From positions 1-50,034 of the forward strand of contig WTCK01000070.1 of assembly GCA_013138615.1 (NCBI GenBank): a DNA stretch of 50,034 nucleotides, given 5' to 3'. The notes under the pieces were generated by a model that did no database searches, was not told where the DNA came from, and worked only from the letters and a program-made list of their open reading frames with translations. This DNA is from Candidatus Thorarchaeota archaeon. Lineage in GTDB: Archaea > Asgardarchaeota > Thorarchaeia > Thorarchaeales > Thorarchaeaceae. A program made the translations under genes and the position numbers. Position 1 is the first letter of the stretch, and each line of letters begins with the position of its first letter. Positions 44,758 to 50,034 of the stretch are shown here, in pieces.

Positions 44758-45975
44758 TCAGAGCAAATGCTCACATATCAAATGGAGACCGTCTATCAAA
44801 CGATCAACTGCTTCAAGGGAATTATAGACATGTAGGGACGCCTGTACAATTCCTTCTGGTGATATGGGCCTGATTAGGGGATGAGCACAAACAAGTCCGC
44901 TTCTTACAGCTATGTTGGACTCATCCAGAAAGAGAGCGACATCATGACAGCTCATGCTGCCGTTGTGTCCTAGATTGAATCCAAAGATGGTGGTTCTGTC
45001 GGTTGGCGTACCATATACGGTCAAGCATTTCATGTCATTCAACCGATCAACCATATGACGAGAGAGCATCCTCATGTGGCTATGAATGTCATTTTGATGG
45101 AGATTGGATAGATAATCGATTGCTGCTCCTAGGCCAGCAATAGCAGGAATATTGATTGTTCCCGATTCAAATTTGTCAGGTTGAAATGAGGACTCGAATG
45201 AGGTTTTCTCTACGTTTGCCACTGAAGACCCCCCTACGATTCCAGGAATGTGTTTGGTGCCTAGTGCCTTTGTGATCCATTGAACTGAAAGACCTGGAGG
45301 ACCCATTAGCCCAATATTGCCCGAGAATAGCAGAATGTCGGCCTTGAGTGAAGTAGGTGGTGTATCAAGGAAAGCAACAGAACGCGAAATATCAGTCATG
45401 AGCAAGGATTCATTCTCGTGGACGATTTTTGCGACTTCTTCAATTGGGTTGGACACACCGATGCCCACAGTCACATGACCAACTGCGACAAGTCCTGTCT
45501 TCTCGTCAATTGTATCTTTAACCGCTTCTACGTCTAGAATGCCGTTTTTGTCTACAGGGATTGTTTCGACCTGAAGATTAAGAACTTGGGCTGCTCTCAG
45601 AAGTGCAACTAATACTGAATGTTCCTCGCTCTGAGAGATGATGATTTTGTTTCGTTGTTCTTTTTTCCAGTCAATGCCGTACACAAAAGAAGCGACTGCT
45701 GATGGAATTGACTTCTGAAAGGAAACCTGCTCCTTGTCAGTATTTAGGAATGTAGCTAGCTTTGCACGAACATCTTCAACTACGGCGCTTCCATTGACTG
45801 CTAGTTTGTAGGCTCCACGTCGTGAAGACACCACCGTTGATGTTAGAAACGTGGTCATCGCATCTATGGCAGTCTTTGGAACCAAAGTGGTGCTTGCAGA
45901 ATCGAAATAGGCAAGGTCCGGATAGTTGTCATAGATGCTAAATTCCTTCTTTACGTCATCCGGATTGATTGGCAT
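44758..45975 (-). CDS. Class V aminotransferase / cysteine desulfurase homologue lacking the PLP lysine
   Basis: The overall pattern is SufS/IscS-like: an N-terminal YFDSASTTLVPKTAIDAM segment, RRGAYKLAVNGSAVVEDVR, then QSEEHSVLVALLRAA where family members have the His that stacks on PLP. TDISRSVAF follows where a conserved Asp and Gln usually lie. In active enzymes the Schiff-base lysine is in SGHK; here the segment reads FSGNIGLMGPPG, so Asn-Ile replaces His-Lys. The Cys of the sulfur loop (RSGLVCAHP, about 363) is kept. The protein is full length (405 residues). It may be inactive, a scaffold, or use another chemistry. ATG at 45975 lies 25 bases after a TATA-like TTAAAAA, consistent with leaderless initiation; ATG at 46008 is an alternative. 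Confidence 0.8.
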   Translation of the reverse strand: MPINPDDVKKEFSIYDNYPDLAYFDSASTTLVPKTAIDAMTTFLTSTVVSSRRGAYKLAVNGSAVVEDVRAKLATFLNTDKEQVSFQKSIPSAVASFVYGIDWKKEQRNKIIISQSEEHSVLVALLRAAQVLNLQVETIPVDKNGILDVEAVKDTIDEKTGLVAVGHVTVGIGVSNPIEEVAKIVHENESLLMTDISRSVAFLDTPPTSLKADILLFSGNIGLMGPPGLSVQWITKALGTKHIPGIVGGSSVANVEKTSFESSFQPDKFESGTINIPAIAGLGAAIDYLSNLHQNDIHSHMRMLSRHMVDRLNDMKCLTVYGTPTDRTTIFGFNLGHNGSMSCHDVALFLDESNIAVRSGLVCAHPLIRPISPEGIVQASLHVYNSLEAVDRLIDGLHLICEHLL

Positions 45976-46031
45976 GGTTCGGCATTGTTTGCTACACGTT
46001 TTTAACATCGCGCTATGGTGGGTGTTTCTGA

Positions 46032-47042
46032 TTGGTATTGAATCTCCAAGCTATCGAGGGTTTTTTCCTAATTACCGATGACGATCATATCTTTGAGGTG
46101 AAAGATGTTGTTCACCCCAAGAATCGAGTTGTTGCATACCTGAGGTATTTGCCTACCCAGGATGGAGACCATGTTTCTTCTGGGGGAGTTCGGTATAGAA
46201 AAATTACTTCATTGAAAGAACGTGAAAACTATCTGCAAAAAGAGCATAGTGAATACCTTTGGTTTGATGAAACCCGTGGACGGCTTTTACAGGGTGTGCC
46301 CTTGAATAGGATTGCATTTGCCCTCGATCCAGTTGACTGTCTGCGTCAATTTAGAGACATGGGACGACATTCAAGCCCATTGCAGCAGGCATCTTTAGAC
46401 TTGGCCCAAACATTGATTGACAGAACGGGAATTGAATGGGAATCTATTGGACTTACAGGGTCTCAACTGGTTGGGCTTGCCTCAAGTGAATCTGACATTG
46501 ACCTCGTGATTTACGGTGAAAAGCCAGCTAGGAAGGTACACTCCATTCTGAAGGAGCAGTTTCACGGGATTGAAGATTTGGGTTGGTATGCAGGTGCGCT
46601 ATTGGATAAGCATACAACATTCAGATGGGGCGAAACACCTCGATGGCGTGATGTCTTACGGAAAGTTGAATCAGGCAAGGTTTTACAAGGACTCTTCGGT
46701 GGGTACGAGTTCTTCATTCGGATGGTTAAGTCACTGGATGAAATTGGATACGAATACGAGGATTTTAGGATTCATAATGAAGGAACGCTAACAATCAAGT
46801 GTCATGTGATTGATGATCATGAGTCAATCTTCACTCCGTGTGTGTATGGAGTTCAATGCGATAAACTTGGCAATCTAAGAAGACTTGTGAGCTACCGAGG
46901 ACGTTTCACAGAACAGGTTTCAAAGGGAATGGACGTGGAAGCCAAAGGACGACTTGAATCCGTTACAGATACACGGTCTGGAGAAAAGTTCGGTCAGTTA
47001 GTGCTTGGAGAGAATTGGGATGACTACCTAATACCCCTTTGA
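46032..47042 (+). CDS. COG1665-type predicted nucleotidyltransferase
   Basis: The 336-residue protein has the nucleotidyltransferase signature GLTGSQLVGLASSESDIDLVI (about 138-158), in which GS and DxD are the catalytic-type residues. The N-terminus (LITDDDHIFEVKDVVHPKNRVVAYLRYLP) and the C-terminal RFTEQVSKGMDVEAKGRLESV segment look like the archaeal COG1665 proteins. Their substrate is not known; tRNA or nucleotide modification has been suggested for related folds. TTG at 46032 is the start. It is divergent from the lysine-less aminotransferase homologue. Confidence 0.75.
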   Translation: MVLNLQAIEGFFLITDDDHIFEVKDVVHPKNRVVAYLRYLPTQDGDHVSSGGVRYRKITSLKERENYLQKEHSEYLWFDETRGRLLQGVPLNRIAFALDPVDCLRQFRDMGRHSSPLQQASLDLAQTLIDRTGIEWESIGLTGSQLVGLASSESDIDLVIYGEKPARKVHSILKEQFHGIEDLGWYAGALLDKHTTFRWGETPRWRDVLRKVESGKVLQGLFGGYEFFIRMVKSLDEIGYEYEDFRIHNEGTLTIKCHVIDDHESIFTPCVYGVQCDKLGNLRRLVSYRGRFTEQVSKGMDVEAKGRLESVTDTRSGEKFGQLVLGENWDDYLIPL

Positions 47043-47048
47043 TTATCA

Positions 47049-47482
47049 AATTCACTGTATTAACACTAATTCACACTATTCTGTTGTGAATGGCGCCATA
47101 ATTGTGAATCATTAAGAGAAATCGGGGATTATAGGCCTCCATTGTATGCAAAAGGAGTCCATAATGCTGCTCATCCTTGTGAATGGACACACCCCTCCGT
47201 TTCCACTGGAACTGAGTAGGAAGAGTTCTTTATCCCTTGTAGGCTATTCACAAGCCGTATATTTTAGTGAATGCTTGAAGATATGGAGTAATGGCTTATT
47301 TTTTCATTTAAAGGTCTATCCGGCCTTATTATGCACAATATGGAGTGTACAGCATGTTACTACAAGAAAATCGTGATGGGGAGGTCTTGAACGTATACAG
47401 ACGCAATATCTTGCGCTTACCTAGGTATAGGCAATTCACATACTCACATTTATCTGCAAAATGTGTGTAGTTCATTGTGAAT
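47049..47482. repeat. Cluster of TGTGAAT / ATTCACA motifs in a 480-base gap
   Basis: Seven exact copies of the 7-mer lie in both orientations: ATTCACA at 47069-47075, 47246-47252 and 47434-47440; TGTGAAT at 47085-47091, 47103-47109, 47178-47184 and 47476-47482. Two close variants (AATTCACT at 47049 and TAGTGAAT at 47265) add to the cluster. Several are flanked by an extra T or A, giving TTGTGAAT. Chance would predict well under one copy in this length. The gap lies between the nucleotidyltransferase and a winged-helix gene and has no convincing ORF. Confidence 0.75.
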
Positions 47483-47523
47483 AGAGGTAGTTTGGACCCC
47501 CTATTCGGAATGTTGATGGGATC

Positions 47524-48150
47524 ATGGCGGAAGGCGAAAGGACCAATTACGTTTACGAGTTCACCTACAGCTCTGGACCCGGTCTACGCGAGATCTTTCA
47601 ATGCAAGTACGTCAGACCAGATGAAGCTCTCAATCGCTTTCAAAAGATTCTTTCACTTACCCAATCACCTTTTGACTTCAAGATTCTGGTTTCTGATGAG
47701 TCGACTGGAGAAGAGTCTAGCTTCCAAGTAAAAGGGAACCCCGAAGAGATGGTTGGAAAGTTTAAGGTGTTCTTGGAAACTAGTACAGGCTACACATTTG
47801 CCCCAACAATTGAAGAGTTGGCAGATGCGGATTTCGAAGACATTAGCTATGAATCTATGAGCAACTATGATAAAGTGCAGATGATAATCTATGCCTCGTT
47901 CAAACATGGTAAGTTTTCATCATTAGATGTAGCAGAAATCTATGAGTCTACGTTTGAGGAAGACCTGCCGAAAAGCACTGCATCAACGTACCTCGCACGG
48001 ATGTGGAACAACGGCGAAGCCCATCTAGAGAGACATGGCAACAGATCGGGCTATACATACCGTCTCAAGACAGAGCTACCAGAAGTTCAAAGTGATATTG
48101 AAAGAGCGGAAGAAGTACTGGCAGCGATTCAGATACGAATTGGCAAGTAA
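47524..48150 (+). CDS. Uncharacterised protein with C-terminal winged helix
   Basis: The 208 residues have an N-terminal alpha/beta part (about 1-110, EFTYSSGPGLREIFQCKYVR, FDFKILVSDESTGEESSF). The C-terminal segment looks like a winged helix: NYDKVQMIIYASFKHGKFSSLDVAEIYE, then KSTASTYLARMWNNGEAHLERHGNRSGYTYRL. I do not recognise the N-terminal domain. It is preceded by the TGTGAAT repeat cluster, so it may bind those sites and regulate itself, or act at an origin-like region. This is inference from position. Confidence 0.65.
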   Translation: MAEGERTNYVYEFTYSSGPGLREIFQCKYVRPDEALNRFQKILSLTQSPFDFKILVSDESTGEESSFQVKGNPEEMVGKFKVFLETSTGYTFAPTIEELADADFEDISYESMSNYDKVQMIIYASFKHGKFSSLDVAEIYESTFEEDLPKSTASTYLARMWNNGEAHLERHGNRSGYTYRLKTELPEVQSDIERAEEVLAAIQIRIGK

Positions 48151-48236
48151 GTTGTTTTTCAGAGCAACTATGCTGCATGGATTGTTCTGTTCTTGAGGGT
48201 GTAGTTTGTAAGTGGCCCCGAGTTGGGGGCTCTAGC

Positions 48237-49553
48237 TCACAGTGCTGTAATGCGATCCTCAAGCTTGATTCCAAGGCTTTCAAGTTCGCTTAGAATCGGC
48301 TCGTATAGCTCAGACATGATTGGTCTGTGGACTCCGGTTAGGGTGCTTCGCCCTTCAAGTATCATTCTGCTTGCTACCGCTACAGGTAGTGCAACAGTTC
48401 GTGACATTGAGCTGTCCCCATTTGGAATACCATAATCAATCAGTGTTGATGTTATCTTCTCCTTCTTGTCGCTGTACTCTGCTATGAACTCGTGATGCAT
48501 GACTATCATATCACGCTCTCCAGGAGCATACTGCATCTTCTCTTCAAAGAGATGACATAGTGCATCAAGATATGTTGTGATGTTCGAAGGAACCTTTGTA
48601 TCATTGAAGAGGCCAAGCCAGTCCAGACGGGTAATGATTGGGTCACTCTTCTTGAGACCGGCTGCTTCAGCAACTGCACCCTGTATATCGCCATTTTTGG
48701 AATCTATCAGCTTTCGCATCATGTCTGCGTATGTCATGTTTTCAAAGACATGTTCATCAAGTTCTAGTAAGCCCAAATCTGCGATTTTCTTGAGCGTGGT
48801 GCACCAACCGGGGTTTCTGAAAGTTCCACGTAGCATTGTTTTTGTTTCTGATACATTGTAGATGTCAATGTAGGATGTACTATCCCTGTTGGGATATCCT
48901 TCAAACTTCCCCATACCTGGAACCTCCATCATCTCATAATTATCAAAGAGTTCAGGACCCGGAATCACTACATCCTTGCCATCACGCAGGAAGTGAGCAT
49001 CGTTCCTACCTGCAAGAAGAACGCCTCTTGGACTCCAAGAGAGTTTGTAACCAAATGGATTGTTGTTGGCATCAGGAGCAGGAAGTCCTCCAGTGAAAGA
49101 TGTGAAACTTATGACTTTGCCGTCTTTGTTGTGAATGTCATCGATTATCTTCATGGCACTCATGTGGTCGATTCCAGGATCAACTCCACACTCATTCAGT
49201 ACCAAGACTCCTGCTTTCTTTGCCTCATCATCCAGGGCTTGCATTTCGTCGGAAATGTATGAAGTTGTGCAGAATGGCTTGCGATATTTGATTGCTAGTT
49301 TCGCAGCTTTCACGTGGTAGGTGTAAGGTAGCAATGAACAAGTCAAATCAGCTTCGGCAATTAGCTTGTCAAGTAGTTCATCATCGGTCTTGATATTTAG
49401 AGTGACAGCTTCTGCGCTCTCACATCCTTCAATCAATCGCTCGGCCTTGCTCTTTGTTCGACTGGCCACAATGACATGATATCCATGTTTGCACAAGTAT
49501 TGAATGTACGGGCGGGCTACGAGACCCGCACCAAGACAGAGTACTTTCTGCAT
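48237..49553 (-). CDS. Saccharopine dehydrogenase (aminoadipate semialdehyde-forming), animal-type
   Basis: The 438-residue protein closely follows the saccharopine dehydrogenase half of animal AASS. VLCLGAGLVARPYIQYLCKHG is the NAD-binding loop, SLLPYTYHVKAAKLAIKYRK follows, then NECGVDPGIDHMSAMKIID, FTGGLPAPDANNNPFGYKLS, EGYPNRDSTSY and MIVMHHEFIAEY. It oxidises saccharopine to glutamate and 2-aminoadipate semialdehyde in lysine degradation. The start ATG lies two bases after the LKR stop, with AAGGAG upstream, so both genes are coupled. The family call is strong; the direction in vivo is inferred. Confidence 0.93.
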   Translation of the reverse strand: MQKVLCLGAGLVARPYIQYLCKHGYHVIVASRTKSKAERLIEGCESAEAVTLNIKTDDELLDKLIAEADLTCSLLPYTYHVKAAKLAIKYRKPFCTTSYISDEMQALDDEAKKAGVLVLNECGVDPGIDHMSAMKIIDDIHNKDGKVISFTSFTGGLPAPDANNNPFGYKLSWSPRGVLLAGRNDAHFLRDGKDVVIPGPELFDNYEMMEVPGMGKFEGYPNRDSTSYIDIYNVSETKTMLRGTFRNPGWCTTLKKIADLGLLELDEHVFENMTYADMMRKLIDSKNGDIQGAVAEAAGLKKSDPIITRLDWLGLFNDTKVPSNITTYLDALCHLFEEKMQYAPGERDMIVMHHEFIAEYSDKKEKITSTLIDYGIPNGDSSMSRTVALPVAVASRMILEGRSTLTGVHRPIMSELYEPILSELESLGIKLEDRITAL

Positions 49554-49555
49554 TA

Positions 49556-50034
49556 TTATTTCTCCTTGGTTAGTAAGTGTTTTTTGAGATATTCGTAATT
49601 CTTGGTCAGTTCTCCGTTATACACAATTGTTGCATCCTTGAGCTCTCTGGGAAGCGTGAGCTGACCAAAAGGAACTGTGAAATCAGCGTTTGCTAGAGCA
49701 GGTATGAAATCTAGCAGAGTTTCGCTGAATGAAGTGGATGATTCGCGTGGAAGCTCTGTGGGGAGATTGTCTACTGCCATGACAACTGGCCCATTGCCTT
49801 CTACGCCCAAAACCGCACGATCTTCGTCCACGAGGTAGATGAATGCGGGCTCGCCAGCATCAGTACACTGAAGAGTGAATTCCATTGCGCCGTTAACATC
49901 ACACGATATATCTCCGACAATTCGTAGGCGGCGAGTAGGATCATTCCAGTGCTTTTGGATGAAGTCCTTTGTAACTAGACGTGGGGACTTCTTCGTCCAG
50001 TAGATGCAGTTCATTAGCATCGCTAGATGAGAAA
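49556..50034 (-). CDS. Lysine-ketoglutarate reductase, C-terminal part, cut by the window edge
   Basis: The frame is open to the edge (no stop between the first ATG at 50020 and 50034), so the N-terminus is missing. The visible 159 codons match the C-terminal part of the LKR domain of animal AASS: NCIYWTKKSPRLVTKDFI, then IVGDISCDVNGAMEFTLQCT, VVMAVDNLPTELPRE and RELKDATIVYNGELTKNYEY. LKR makes saccharopine from lysine and 2-oxoglutarate. In animals and plants the LKR and SDH halves are fused; here they are separate coupled genes. Confidence 0.9.
   Translation of the reverse strand, partial: SHLAMLMNCIYWTKKSPRLVTKDFIQKHWNDPTRRLRIVGDISCDVNGAMEFTLQCTDAGEPAFIYLVDEDRAVLGVEGNGPVVMAVDNLPTELPRESSTSFSETLLDFIPALANADFTVPFGQLTLPRELKDATIVYNGELTKNYEYLKKHLLTKEK

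Noticed and set aside
1..50034. CRISPR array, insertion sequence or integrated element
   Set aside because: No regular direct repeats with spacers, no transposase or integrase motifs and no flanking repeats at the tRNA genes were seen.

Overview
The window is a compact stretch of an archaeal chromosome. It carries archaeal-only information-processing genes: Orc1/Cdc6, MCM, a GINS subunit, RFC small and large subunits, Hel308, HerA-NurA, TFB, a GPN-loop GTPase, isopentenyl phosphate kinase and the UPF0200/UPF0201 pair. It also has eukaryote-flavoured features: an Rpb8-like RNA polymerase subunit, a roadblock/MglA-type GTPase operon and an animal-type LKR/SDH lysine-degradation pair. Together these suggest an Asgard archaeon, perhaps Thorarchaeia. 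That placement is inference from gene content. Start codons are often TTG and twice appear to be CTG. No CRISPR array, insertion sequence or integrase was seen.

Layout. 1-7.2 kb (minus): a truncated DUF460 nuclease-like gene, a small winged-helix gene (plus strand), then the operon pyrG-nurA-herA-coiled-coil protein. 7.2-9.8 kb (minus): a three-gene operon of a double roadblock protein, an unknown protein and an MglA-like GTPase. 10.2-12.3 kb (minus): an HTH regulator and an HD phosphohydrolase. 12.4-16.2 kb: GPN GTPase and Trm-G10 methylase (plus), UPF0200/UPF0201 (minus), RNA 2',3'-cyclic phosphodiesterase (plus), and a tRNA-Pro(GGG) with two introns. 16.3-27.2 kb: a deacetylase-family gene and then a replication/repair island (hel308, mcm, gins on minus; rfcS, rfcL on plus; truA, an ArsR-type regulator and orc1/cdc6 on minus). 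27.4-31.1 kb: tRNA-Gly, an orphan korA, and a surface protein whose reading frame runs antisense into korA. 31.2-41.2 kb: Rpb8-like subunit, TFB, a VirB11-like ATPase, a small membrane protein, tRNA-Glu, a second surface protein and a 1250-residue membrane-anchored HerA/VirB4-like ATPase. 41.2-50 kb: isopentenyl phosphate kinase, ribosomal protein uS10, glmS, a small membrane protein, a class V aminotransferase homologue without its PLP lysine, a nucleotidyltransferase, an intergenic region with a TGTGAAT repeat cluster, a winged-helix protein and the LKR/SDH pair.

How the parts work together. The 17-27 kb block concentrates the origin binder, helicase core, clamp loader and a fork-repair helicase, so it looks like a replication locus. 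The best candidates for undescribed biology are the tRNA-Pro with a T-loop intron, the MglA/roadblock operon with an unrecognised third member, the seven-copy TGTGAAT cluster, the lysine-less aminotransferase homologue, and the VirB11-like plus HerA/VirB4-like ATPase neighbourhood that could belong to a secretion or DNA-transfer machine.
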